Shown piece after piece: positions 33,001-46,700 of a DNA stretch of 64,000 nucleotides. The notes beneath the pieces were generated by a model. The model had not been told where the DNA came from and searched no databases. It saw only the letters and a list, made by a program, of their open reading frames with translations. A program made the translations under genes and the position numbers. The stretch lies in the NCBI GenBank assembly GCA_021292165.1, contig CM037881.1:1178001-1242000 (forward strand). The letters are read 5' to 3'. Every line of letters begins with the position of its first letter. The first letter of the stretch is position 1. This DNA comes from Shinisaurus crocodilurus. Lineage: Eukaryota; Chordata; Lepidosauria; Squamata; Shinisauridae.

Positions 33001-36000
33001 CCAACCCCTGCCAGGATGTGCCCCCCCAACAGGTCAACCTCAAGGGAATTTGGCCCTTGACAGAAAAAAAAGGTTCCCCACCTCTGGCCTAAGGGAAAGA
33101 AGATATTGACAGATTTACAAATAAATAGGACGGACCCGGGGGAAATCTGGTCTCCAGTAAGGTAATTTACTTTATCATAGTAATGAAAATGTACTCTTGT
33201 GGCAACGAACAACCCCTCCCTAATGGGCCAAGCAACAAGTAGTATTCCAAACCGGTGGGTCTCCTCCCACTGCAGGTCCGTCTGCTGTCAGGTAAGGCGA
33301 GAAAAAGCCCCAGACCATGTAAGAGAGGAGGCTTTGCCAGCCAGCAAGACTTTGCCAATGAAGTTGCATCTGAGGAGCAGGAGGAACTGGCCAGTTGCAT
33401 GCAGAGAAGGCTTTTCCTGGAATAGGGAAGAGCACGGAACTGAAGAAAAAGCAAAGGTAGATGAGAAAGAAAGCAAGATGTCCAAGAAAGTGAGCTGCAA
33501 GGGGAAAAAAAGAATATATAAATTTAGTAAGGGATAGAGCAGTGTTCTCCAACCTTGGGTCCCCAGATGTTTTTGGCCTACAACTCCCAGCATGCCCCAG
33601 CCAGCTATGCTGGCTGGGGCATGCTGGGAGTTGTAGGCCAAAAACATCTGGGGACCCAAGGTTGGAGAACACTGGGATAGAGGAATGGAACTTGCAATTA
33701 GGGCCAGGAAACTGAAGTCGCTTGAGGGCACACTAAGCGCTGTAGCTTGTCAAGAGAGAAAACAGCACTCAAAAACATTAGAAGGGGTCATTTCACTTGT
33801 GGAAGAGCGCTCTGCTGCATATCTGTTAAACTCCTGACTGGAGTAATGTCTATGAAAAGGCTGACTGACTCTTTACCCCCAGGAAATCCACAGTGGCCTG
33901 ATTGAGAATGTAAACATCGAACTGTACAATGCCCTCCATAACCACATGGTAAACAAACGCATGCTGACAAAGGACCTTCGGGACGGCATGTCTCTGGTGT
34001 CTATGTATAACAGACAAAAGCTGCATATAAATCACTATCCCAATGGTGTAAGTGTGTTCACTTATTTTTCCTTATTATAGAACCATGAACTTGAGACCTG
34101 AGTGGGATGAAGAGGACAACATGTGCCACATTTATGTTATGAATATGGCTTTGCAAAGAGCTATAAACTTCAACTTTCTAGATAGAATTTCATTTTTATA
34201 AACATTGGGTTGGCTCTGGACTTCAGCTACTTGAATTTAGGTCCCGTTGAAATCAATATGAGAAGTTATTAATGACTATTTATTTAAAACGTTAATATAC
34301 TGCCTATTATGAATGATTTCAAGGTGGTTTACAAGCATTAAAACAGGTAAAATAACAATTAAATACATATAGAACAACCAGCAGATAAAAGTGCAATTAA
34401 AAGTCAACGCAGCATATATGTTTTACAATGCCTAAGTAAATAAATACAGCTTTCCCTGGTGCTTTAGAGACATCAAAATTGGTCCCAGGCAAATCTCATT
34501 GGGGCACCCCGACTGAAAAGGCCTTCTGCCATCTTGCAACAACTCTCACCTGTGATGGAGGCGGTATTTGGAGAAGGCCATTGGCTGATGCCTTAGTTTT
34601 CAGGCAGAAACAGTCCCATTGATTCCATCTAACTTAATCTGCATCCAACCTATTAAAATCCTCAACATTACTAACAATTGCCCATGATACACAAGCCACA
34701 TATGTTTATCTTTAAATTACTGTTATCAACCATTCAGTAATATGAAGTGAAATGCAACTGAAAATTAAAAAATCCAGTAAATTAAAAAAATGTGTGCTAG
34801 CTAGATTGTTTCGAGAACTTTATAGCAGACATTGCATGTCTGTCTCATAAACAAGTTAGAAGAATAAAAACAGAAGAAACATGTAAATCTTCCTGGGTAA
34901 TCCTTTGGTTGCCAGTAGGGAAAGACAGAGAACCAAATTTATAGCAAGTTCCGTGCTTAACATTCTCTTGCACCATTCTTCAAATATAGGTTGTTACCGT
35001 TAACTGTGCCAGAATCATCCATGGCAACCAGATTGCTACAAATGGTGTTGTTCACGTCATTGACCGTGTACTGACCCCAGTTGGAAATACCATTCAAGAC
35101 TTTCTTGAAGCAGAAGATGATCTCTCATCTCTCAGGGTATGTATTCTATTTTCTTCAAAATTAAGAAGAATCTCCTTTAGTCATGCAAACAGATGTAGCT
35201 GTGTTCTTAAATGTAAGAAGGACGCAACTGGACACCAAAATAAATGAGGATGAATTGATGTGATGTGATAAGATAGTAATCATTGTTCAAAGAATAGCAG
35301 CTCCAAATTTTGAGTGTTTTCTACTCTTGTCCCTTCAGAGGTGTGGTATTTTGGGCTGAATGAGTAGCCTGGTTTTTAATAAAACAGTTGTTTGCTTCAA
35401 AACAAAGGATGTGCCAAGTTCTAGGGTTGTGCCAACTTGGTTTTCCCCATTCCTCAGGCAGATGGATTGATCCATGGGTTCACTCTGCCCTGCATCCCAT
35501 TCCTGAGGAAGGTTAACTAGAAAAATGTCTAAAATTCATCATGGAATTAGAGCAAGTACAGTTTGCTATAACTTTCAGTTCATTCATTTCATTTTCTTCC
35601 TTTATGTTAACCAATGTGCATGTGCATATTGCTACATATTCTGCTACAAAGCAACCTTGATCATGATACAGGCCTGTGGCTCACGCTGGCTCAGCTTGTC
35701 TGAGCGTGGAAAGCTAAGCAGGGTCAGGCCTGGCTATTACTTGGATGGGAGACCCCTCCTCTAGTTTCCTGCATTGAGCAGGGGCTTGGACTCGATGGCC
35801 TTGTAGGCCTCTTCCAACTCTATGATCTATGAAATCTATAAAATCATACATATGAGTGCATCAAGGTTCATTTTGTGTGATGTTTTGCTGGTGCGCATAT
35901 TGGTAAGATACCACACGAAAAGAATATTGATACAGCTACATGTATAATCACATCAACACTGTGTTTGGTTTGGTTTGGTTTGGTTTGGTTTGGACTGTGT

Positions 36001-37751
36001 TGCCCGGCGGGGGAATTTAGGTTAAGCTATAATTACATAATGACATGTGACATCAGTGTTTCACTAAATGGCTATAGTTGACAAAAATGAATTAATCAAT
36101 TATCTTCAGAGTTGACAAAAATGAATTAATATTTAGCACGCAGTTAATATTTAGCAACTCAGTTAATATTTATTCAACATATACGGATCGTGTTGAAAAA
36201 GAGGGGGACCCTTTTTCACTAGTCTGAACTAAAACAAAGGTTTTCTTACTTCATTATGTAACATCTTGTCTTTATGTGGATTTTAAATATACTAAAGAAT
36301 GTAAGGTTGTCAGAGAAGCAGAATCCATTTAGTGATGAGAGTAAGAATGCACGTGAGAAATGGAATTAGTGTTAGGAAAGTACCTGCGGCGGCGGCATCT
36401 GCCTCTGGACAAGATTCATAACGTTAGTGCTGAAAGAGGCACTTTCAGGGAAACTACACACAACAATCCCAGAAAAGAGGATTCATCTGAAGAATCTTTG
36501 TCTTTGTGGGGCCCCTTCTTCAAAACTGTAGGTGATCATATGCAATTTATGTTCAAAATGCCTTATGCAGAAAATCTGAAAGCCTGTCCTATGAGGTTAC
36601 TCAAATAGTTTCACATTTCTGCCCCCTGAAATCTGACAACCTGACCTGTGTATTCATCATTAAGTGAGCATCAAACAGACAGGATTTCGGGCAAAATGCC
36701 GGAGAATCAACTCTATACATGCAAGACTGAATCTGATCAGGTCAGGAGGAGCTGTGCATGTTGAGTCTTCAGACTACAAACTGCAAATTAAGAATTGCTG
36801 GAACAAGTGTATGGTGTGAAAAAACCATCACTGTGTTTGTTAATGAAAAACCCAGAAAGTTTGCTGTGAATGTTTAAGTTCTGATAGTCATTCACTGTTT
36901 TCTCTTGCATAGCTGCCTGCCAGATTTAATGCTGAGTAGGAACCCTTTCCCTTTGATAATGACACAGAATGGGGGTGGGGGTGGGATGCAGATTGATCCA
37001 CACTAGCGTGGAAAGCTAAGCAGGGCCAGGCCTGGTTATTACTTGGATGGGAGAGCCCCCTCCTCTAGTTTCCTGCATTGAGCAGGGGGTTGGACTCGAT
37101 AGCCTTGTAGGCTCCTTCCAACTCTATGATCTATGAAATCTAAGACATTTTGCTGCCTGAAGCATAGAACAAGATGGTGCCTCTCTCCTATTCCATGTCA
37201 AGAGTAGTTGTACACCCTTCAAAACCCTTGATGGAACAGCTCCACCATACCTGAGGGCAGAAGGCTAGCTTAGGGGGTACAGGGAAGGCTGTGTGACACA
37301 CAACTTGACTCTCCTTGGCAAAAGCAGAGATTGGGAGAGAGGGCTGGTTTCTATTCTTGCTGCGGAGGTGTTGAACTAGCAGATACCAATTACAAAATAT
37401 GAAATCTATTGGGTAATGGATCAGCCAACAACTACAGTTTGTGTTTTGGAGGTATGTTTAGATTAGTGCTGAACTGAAGTATTCCAACAGGGATGCAGAG
37501 ACACTTCAGATGTTGGCTTTTCCTGAAAGATTAGCTAACAGGGAAATGTATTTGGCTGCCTAGCTGAATGTTGAGTAGCCACATCTGCACTGCATGGGGG
37601 AGGGAGCTTCCTTACGATGCAGACATACATGTTCCTTCTTGTAAATATACTTACAGTGCAATCCTATCCTATGCATGTCTACTCAAAAGTAAGCCCCACT
37701 GAGTTCAAAGGAACTTACCTCTGAGTAGATATGCATAAGATTGCAGTCTGC

Positions 37752-37793
<42 letters not shown>

Positions 37794-40700
37794 GGACACA
37801 GCTCTAATGTTATAGATATTATCCTACGTTACTTGTTAAATATTTAAATAGTTAAATAAATTTGTTTCAGAATGGGTTGCCCAATCTGGTGACTGAGAAA
37901 AAATACTAAAAATGGTTCTGGTAGGATACAATTCATTATTACTTCATTATTAATTCCTTAATAACCAATCAAAATATAATACCAAGGGAAATGGACTTAA
38001 GTAGTCGTGGGAATGAGGTTACCATACTTTGCTCCTAATATTAACAAAATGGCTTTTCTGCACCTGCCATGTCAGTGTCTTGTCAGATGCTCTTCTTAAT
38101 AAGCCCCCCCCACCCTTCTTCTTTCTTTCTTTCCTAGGCTGCCGCCTTTACATCAGATGTGATGGAAACTCTGGGGAAGCCTGGACATTACACACTCTTT
38201 GCTCCTACTAATGAAGCATTTGAGAGACTTCCGCGTGGAGTCTTGGAGAGGATCATGAGTGACAAGGTGGCTTCTGAAGGTATTTCAATAAATCTTATGT
38301 AGGAGAGAAAAGAAAATGTTTCATCATGGAGAGTTGCTTATATCAGACCATTTGCCATAAATAGGAATAACAAACGCCCCTAATTAAATCGTCCAAGCAC
38401 AATCACTTTGCTCACTCTGCTCTGTGTTACAGAAGGACCAAGGACTGTATTTAACCATTTTTAATAGACGTTTTCCGAGGATCAATTCTGTGCTACAATT
38501 CTTTCATGGAAAGTGCTGCTACAGGAGAACGCCCCGCGCACCCCCACCCCATTAGATAAGTGATAATAGGTAGCAGCAGGGTCTGCTGGGTTTGTAGGGG
38601 AGCCTAATTTGTTGCTCTCCCTTTTACATGTTTTTCCCCTTCTAAACTTTGAGCAGGAACCCCGAGGATCCAGGCAAGGAATTCCCACCACCACCTACAC
38701 TCCATTCACTGTCTGTGTGTCTCCCCCTTCTCCGCCCCACCCCTCTGTTTTCTGGTAACATCCCCCCCCCAAACCCCAGCAATGAGAAGTTAATGTTCAC
38801 AAAAGACCCAGCGCTTGAATGTACCTTGTGTTCTGTTTAATGCCTTCAGCAGATAAAACTTACAGCACATGTTGGTGTAATGGCATGCATTTATACCCCA
38901 TAAACGCTTACGGTACTTTCTATAAAAAGAAAAGGGAAGTCCCATTAGACTCAGCATTGTAAACAAGTTACAGGGAACATCTGCCCTTCTCATTAAGAAA
39001 GGGCAGTTGAGCTACGCAGAGAGTGCAGGAGTGAGAATTTATTATCTTGCTTCATATTACCAAAGAAAAAGAAAGGAGAGGTGTCAAGGGAGTCATGCTA
39101 AGCTTTAACCACAGAATGTCTGGAAGTCATCACTAGAAAGGAACCCATATTGCCAAGTCCCCCAAAGATTATCTTTCTCCTCAGCCCTTGACACCATCTA
39201 CTCTGAACCTGGAGTTAATAAATACAAGAGCTTTAAATATGCGTGTGCTTCAAAATCGCATCGCTGATCGCTATTCAAATTGTTTTAATCTCATGTTATC
39301 TCACGATCTTATAGCCTCACACATACATCTCTAAGGATGTATGTGTAAGTCGTTTCATTTTATTTTTTACACAGAGGTTAAAAAGATGTTGTTATGCACA
39401 AGCTCTACTGAAATGAATGGTGGCAGCACAAAAGCACGGTCATGAAACATTATAGATAAGGAGAAAGAAAGAAAGAAAGAAAGAAAGAGGGAGAGAGTCA
39501 TGTCTCCTTTCATACACGTGCTGGATTTTTGAATTCAAACTTCTTTGAGTTGGGAAATAAATTGAAAAGGGGAAGGTATCAAGAGCAGAACTCCTTTATC
39601 CTCAGGATCCCATTGAAGAGAAGCCAAAAGGAGGAAGTAGAGCAGTGTTCTCCAACCTTGGGTCCCCAGATGTTTTTGGCCTACAACTCCCAGCATGCCC
39701 CAGCCAGCTACGCTGGCTGGGGCATGCTGGGAGTTGTAGGCCAAAAACATCTGGGGACCCCAAGGTTGGAGAACACTGGACTAGAGGAAAGAGAAAGCAG
39801 AGTACTAGTAACTCAGCAAGTCAACAGATGGTGTGATGGTTCCAAGGCTAGAAGCAGGGCAACGTGGGAGCGACGACAATCCTGCTCTGCCAGTGCAGCA
39901 ACTACCCCGCACTTCATCCATTTTCCCACTCAGCTGAAGCTCTCTGTCCCTTTTTTTTAAACTACAGTGGGAGTCAAATTTCATAACCCCTATATAAATG
40001 TGAAGGAAATAAGTCTAAATTAGGTGCACGCACACACACACAGGATTGGAGACTAGACAGTGTGTTTTCTCCTAAATTGAAATATAATCTGCACTGGCTC
40101 TGGCCACCAGTCTTTCAAAGGATATACAGTCATGCCTTAGATTGAGAGCATAATTCGTTCCGGAAACGTGCTTGTAATCCAAAACACTCTTAAATCAAAA
40201 CGAAATCCCCCCCCAAAAAAATCTGTACAGAGATTTTTAATTTAAGCCGTACTACAGTACTTGTATTGCAAGATGTCGCTTGTATATCAAGTCAATTTTT
40301 AAAAAATAAATATTTAAAAATTTGCTTGTCTTGCAAAATGCTCTCAAACCAAGTTACTTGCAATCCAAGGTATTACTGTATGAATTCTGCGGCTTTGCGG
40401 ACCTCAGCAGCTGTAAAGAAACTGGGTGGCCAATGGGAGCTCAGCAGAAAGACATGCACATGTGCACATCGGAAGCTGCCTTATAGCGAGTCAGACCATG
40501 GGTCCACCTAGCGCAGTATTGTGGACACTGATTGGAAGGGTCTCCCCAGGGTCTCAGGCAGAAAGTATTTTTCCCAGGACCTGCTAGCCAGCTGGGGGGG
40601 CAACCGGCAGGGACTGCTTTAAATGCAGGATGAAACGGCGGCATCCTCGTCAAACTTCTAGGGAACACCTGTTGCTTCCGGTGAAAAACAGGTGAAGGCC

Positions 40701-43700
40701 CACCCTAAAACACAGTTCATGTTTCCAGGAGGACAGACCTGACCCGGCTGGGGCAGCTCGCGAGAAGGACTTTGCTGCTACTTGGAAAACCTAGAGCGTG
40801 GTTGTGTAGGGCTGCTTGCCAAATGCTACTGTGTAAAATGAACATAAGCAAACGAGTCAAAACCCATAATTACCTAGTTCAGAATTAAAAAAAAAAAAAT
40901 TGCTTAGTGAACATTATTTCCCTCAAGCTTCTTCTACAGCCTGGAATGGAAAATGAGATTCTGCATATGTGCAGATAGGTGGGTTTTTTTTAACCAATGT
41001 CTGTTTTAAGTCTGGATCCTAGACACATCCGCTGTCAGAAGTAAGCACACACTTCTAACGGCGTGTTATGGTTCCAGACCCTGGTGGACAAGCCGGAAGA
41101 TGCTCCTGAGCCTTGCAGGGGAAAGAAGCTGTCCAACCCCAGGCACTCTTTAGCCAACTTATGGCAGATGTTGTAACCAGCCAATAGCATACACAAAGCC
41201 TCCACTAATCTGTCTCCTGGCCTTTGCTTCCTTGGCTTCTTCAGCTATGGTAGCAACAAAAAAAGGCTTTCCTCCCAGATGCTGTGGAGTTCAGTGCAAT
41301 TGCTTTAATTACACAAGGCTAGGCAAGGTCTGGGGACGCACAGCTTCTTCTCCTTCCCCCAAGGCTTGGGGGTATTCCTGGGCTTGTCCCAAGGGCTGCA
41401 TCGGGTACAGTGCACACACAAACCCAGCAGCAACTGCATCATGGCTCTGAAGCCCCAGCCACTCCAACAAGATCACCAAAAGAAGAGGGGGAAGTGATCT
41501 AAGAACAAGCTATAGCAGTGTTCTCCAACCTTGGGTCCCCAGATGTTTTTGGCCTATAACTCCCAGCATGCCCCAGCCAGCTACGCTGGCTGGGGCATGC
41601 TGGGAGTTGTAGGCCAAAAACATCTGGGGACCCAAGGTTGGAGAACACTGAGCTATAGGAACCTCATTCCTAGAGCATCCCAGGAAGTATGCAGGAATCT
41701 GCAACTTCTGCTTCTTGGCATGCTCTAGGAACAAGGTTCCTGCACCATGGCAGAAACAACAGAGCCTGTTTCTAGAACATTTTCCCTTCTCTGCTGCCCC
41801 ACTGTCTTGTCCATGATGGCAGATGCTGGGGGTCTGGGGACTGCTAGTCAGGTCATGTGGTTAGCACTGTGTGAGATGAGATTCATGTTTATGACTTGGA
41901 CCAAAAATAGACAAGGTTTTAAAACCAGTTTAATACAGTGCAAGAAACATATTCCAAGCCGATTTAGAACACAGTTTAGAACTCCCCCAAAAGTTCTCTA
42001 AAAAGACTTGAAATTGGGTAACCCATTTCCAAATCAAACTGAGATAAGAAGGAAAAAGAAAAGATCCAACATTAAAGTTAAAGAAAGGCCTGGGTGATTT
42101 TTTTTTTTTACTAAGCATCCGAGTAGGCCTTTTTTGGTCTAGCTGTAATTGTAACTCATTCCTTTGGGTTTTGATTTCAGCAGGACTATGTGCTAGCTGG
42201 AGATTGGAGGCATTTTAAGCATTTTCCTGCCAATCTGGCCATTCCTGCAATGACACCTGCTTTATAGTATGCCAGCTGAGAACAACCATACTGGAAGGGA
42301 ATTCCCAACTGGCCTGTTAGGTCAATTGCCCTACTTGGCACCGGATAAATGCTGCATAAAGGAGAAAAGAGTAAAGCTTTCTCTTTCATTTCATCACAGC
42401 ACAGCATCACATAGATATTTTACACAGAATAGAAGGGGGACTCCTTATTAAACTAGGTAGATGTGCTACTGAGTGGCTCACTGACCAACTGGGCTAGACC
42501 AGTAGTTTTTATATCTTTGGGAGAAGACGCACGAAGCAAAAATAGAAATAAGGTCACATCTTTTTACAGGGCTGACTACTATGAGGCATCTTACCTCAAG
42601 CAGCAGATTTTGCTGTAGCACTGAAGGGCAGAAAATGGTTATTAAAATTATGAGAAAAATTATAAGAAAAAGCTTATTAAATTTTGACGTGTGTGTGTAT
42701 ACATATGGAGGGATGGGGTTGGATTTTCTGCCTTGCGCAACAAAATCTCTCCAACCATCTCTGTTCTTAAAGTTTAAATCAAGGTCCAAGACGTACATTT
42801 AAACTTCAGGGCATCCACATATTAAATATAGGGATCAGGTCAATTGACTACGGTGCAACGACACGGTCCCTTACACTTTAGGACCAGGCGCATAAACCCT
42901 TCTCAGGCCAAGCATCAACACTTGAAAACCTGAGGGGAGGGTCAAATGAAACCTTTCCCCTACTAATGAGGGAAAAGATTAATGCTGGTTATTAAGGATC
43001 TATTTTTAAATTTATGATGCTGTGGGTACAAAGGTTTGTGTGTGTAGATATAAAAGTAAAGCAGGTTAATAACACCAAGCTGACACGTAGGATTTGGGTA
43101 GTAAACAAAATAAAATTAAGTTTATTTTAATTCTCACAATCTTAGTTCCAGAAAATAACTTTAAACCTGCCTACACCAAACACTTTATAATTAACCTACG
43201 TCCCTATAACTCCAAATACTCTCACTCCTCATACAAGCACTGATTTCTCTCAAAACTCCTGACAAGACACAAATAATCCAAATAATCCAACTAACCTAAC
43301 TCCCAAACTCTCTAACACTCCCAACACACTTCAACCAACACTCTACTTCTTAACCAACTCAGACACTCCTTATATACTCCTACCCTACCCTTTCCAAGAC
43401 ATCACAAACCACACCCACTCAGTTCAACATTCTATACTCCCTCAACATACTAATGCGGACATACACCAGGGAACTGAATTGTGGGGTTACGCCACATACG
43501 GATTCAATATTCATGAGTTCACAGCCATGATGTAATAATCTTTTATACATTCAGAGCTAATTTCAGTGTTGCGATGTTGGCAGCATTTTACATTGACTGG
43601 TTTCAATTGCTTGTGGAAAGGCAACAAACTGAAAACATAAATCAATCCCTGCTATAGATTTCCTTGCCCAGAGAATCTCATTAGACCATTTCCCCATTTT

Positions 43701-46700
43701 TAGACATTGGCCAAGGCCTTGTTATGTCATATAGGGGTAGGCCTTTGGGTGGGCCAGTGAGATGATTATGAATTATTTTCTGCTGTGGCTCTTGATCTTG
43801 AGTTCATTTTATTATGTTTTGGGTTTGTAGAAGCTAGCTAGAACAACTGCGTTACTTCTTGAAAAATCTGCTGTATGATTCTGTAGGGCTACCTGCCAGT
43901 CAGGAATTAACTTGGTTTACTGATGTATAAAATGATGACTAAGAAACTGAGCTATGCAGCAGCAAGTGTCTGATTCAAATATGTCTGCTACAAACTCACT
44001 ACTTGGCTTTAGCCAAGCCATTCTTTTCTCATCCTCCCCACCCACCCACCCACCCACTCTACAGTGAGAATGTTGGGCTGGGACTCGGGAGATCCGGGTT
44101 CTAGTCTCTGCTCAGCCATGAAACTCACTGGGTGACTTTGGGCCAGTCACTGACTCTCAGCCTAACCTACCTCACAGGGTTGTTGTGAGGATAAAATGGA
44201 GAGGAGGATTATGTAAGCCACCTTGGGCTCCTTGCAGGAAAAAAGGCAGGGTATAAATATAATAAATAAATACTGCGCAGCTATGTTGAAACAATTACTG
44301 CAATAATGTATGCAAATGAAGCAATATAAAGATGTGTGCTGCATATTACTATTTAAATAAATAAATGGGTTGAAAGATTCATGATAAAGTTAAAAATAAA
44401 TACATATGGTAAATCATGTTGTATATTTGAAGAGCGAAGTTCATTATCCAGAGACATTTAAAACTTGCTGATGTTGTTCAAGTACAGGCCACACTTGAGT
44501 TACAAGTTTTTATTTGATTATTTACTTATAAATGGAGGTTTAAACATGACATGGGTCCTATGAAAGACATGTGAAAACTCACTTAAATACTTAAGAATGT
44601 TGTATGTTGCATTCCCAAGTGCAAATGCATCCATCACTAAAGGTGGAGTCCTGAACGCACTTACTGAGGAGTTAAGCTGCATTGAACATGGTGGGACTTA
44701 TTTCTGAGCAAAGATGGATAGGATTGCGCTGTTACAGCTTTAAGTATATTTACTATTCAGTTTTCTCTGGGTGGCAAAACGATTTTTTTTTAAAAAAAAC
44801 AACCCACCTCATTGCATTAGCTGCACATAATTGCATATTTTCTCAAGTTTGATCTGAGCACATGGGTCTTGTTGTTCTTTTCCCTGTTCAGCTCTGATGA
44901 AGTTCCACATTTTGAATACTCTTCAGTGTTCTGAAGCTATCATGGGTGGGGCCGCCTTTGAGACCTTGGAAGGCAATACAGTTGAAGTTGGCTGTGATGG
45001 CGAAAGCTTGACGATCAACGGGGTCAAAATGGTGAACCGAAAAGACATTGTGACAAGTAATGGCGTCATTCACCTTGTAGACCAAGTGCTTATTCCCGAC
45101 TCTGGTGAGTGACACATGGATGATGACTTCTGCTCTCATTTCCTTTAATATTGACTGACAACTGGATTACACCAGCAGCTGGTTTGATCTTTGTTTCTAT
45201 TTTTAAAAAGAACCCATTTCTGGGCTGCACTGATAAATATAACTCCTATGAATTTTGCTGTGGAAAATATTTGTCCGCAAGGTGAGAACTTTGAAGCAAA
45301 AACTAACATTTGTCCATGAATTTCTTTCTCAATTTCAGCTAAGCAAGTCATTGAGCTTCCTGGGCCCCAACAAACTACTTTCAAAGACTTGGTGGCTCAG
45401 CTTGGTTTGGCTGCATCTCTAAAGCCAGAGGAAGAATACACCCTGCTAGTTCCCTTGAATGGGGCCTTCTCTGGTAGGTAGGCCAACAGAATTTGTGGCA
45501 TTACAAAAACAAGCGACATTTCACCCTTTTGTACAGTTTTGTGAAGAAGTTCTACACGAGGATTTTGAAAGTATTTAAAATAATGGAATACTGATATCCC
45601 TTTAATTATTTGTTATTTATTAATTTATTTATTTACAGCATTTTTACCCTGCTCCAGCTAAAAAAAAGGCTCCCAGAATGTCTTACAAAGATTAATATTA
45701 GACCAGTGTTCTCCAACCTTGGCTGGCTGGGGCAGGCTGGGAGTTGTAGGCCAAAAACATCTGGGGACCCAAGGTTGGAGAACACTGTATTAGACAGTCC
45801 CCGCCCTCAGGCTTACGATCTTAATAGAATTAAGATGCCCAAATGCATGTTGATATATACATTAAGATAGCTCTTGTGAGTTGGCAACTCCATATTATTG
45901 CATATAAAAGCCAGTTTCTTGGTCCTACATAACTTCCGGTATGATTAAGGGAGGCAGGGACCAACTCTAATGGCTGCATCCCCAGGGAGTCAGTCTTTGC
46001 AGCCTCTGGTGGCAGCTCAGGCTAACATCAGATGAGTGAGTGGGAGGAGGAGAGGTCCTCTCTTTCTCTGTCACACACACACACATCCCACCTGACTGAG
46101 ATGCCACCACCACAGTCTTTGAGGAAAGCAACAGGGGCTTTGTAAAAGGCAGGCAACAAACACACTTGGTATACTCAAACTCCAGGCAAGCCATATGAAA
46201 GCGGAAGGGACAGGTCAGAGCTTGCCTTAAGGCAGGGCTCTCCAACAACCTTGGGTCCCCAGATGTTGCTGGCCTACAGCTCCCAGCATACCCAGCCAGC
46301 ATGGCTAATGGCAAGGGGTTCTGGGAGCTGTAGTCCAGCAGCGTCTGGGGACCCAACGTCGGGGAGCCCTGCCTTAATGGGAGTATGAAAGAGAGGGAAT
46401 CTCCCCCTACCCCCAGGCAAGCCCAAGCCACACCTACAGCACTTGCTTGGACATGCTCCAGATCAGCGGTTAGATGTGGGGTGGTGAGGCAGGCTTGGCT
46501 GAGGAGAAGAATCTCTCTCACCCACCGCTGACCTTGCTACTACCATCATTAAAAGAAGCCCATCAGAGACGACCATTGATGAAAGGGTCACGGTGCAGGA
46601 GGAGGCCCGCTTTCCACACTCCACACACAGCCTTTCCTGTCATCAGTGTGTTTAATTGGCAGGGATGTTGAATAGTCCTTGGTCTCGAGTCACGAGTCTT

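Larger units (their letters stand above)
35137..38137 (+). other. POSTN intron 6
   Basis: Holds two 5S-CR1 SINE copies (35668 and 37007), a (TTTGG)n run (35963-35993), a palindromic repeat (37655-37750) and a (GATA)n run (37753-37792). The remainder is unrecognised. Confidence 0.85.
38280..44891 (+). other. POSTN intron 7
   Basis: The largest intron wholly inside the window (6.6 kb). It holds (AAAG)n at 39462-39488, palindromic MITEs 7 and 8, a mariner-like MITE (40127-40378), a candidate solo LTR (43060-43495), a truncated Sauria SINE (44062-44275) and a palindromic repeat (44651-44736). The gaps of 300-1,200 bp between them show nothing I recognise. Confidence 0.85.

Noticed and set aside
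33199..33537. 112-codon Lys/Glu-rich frame in intron 4
   Set aside because: No splice sites in phase with POSTN and no known domain; composition explains it.
35668..35760. A genuine 5S rRNA gene
   Set aside because: Only the internal-promoter half is conserved, the 5' part is diverged and a CR1 tail replaces the 5S 3' end.
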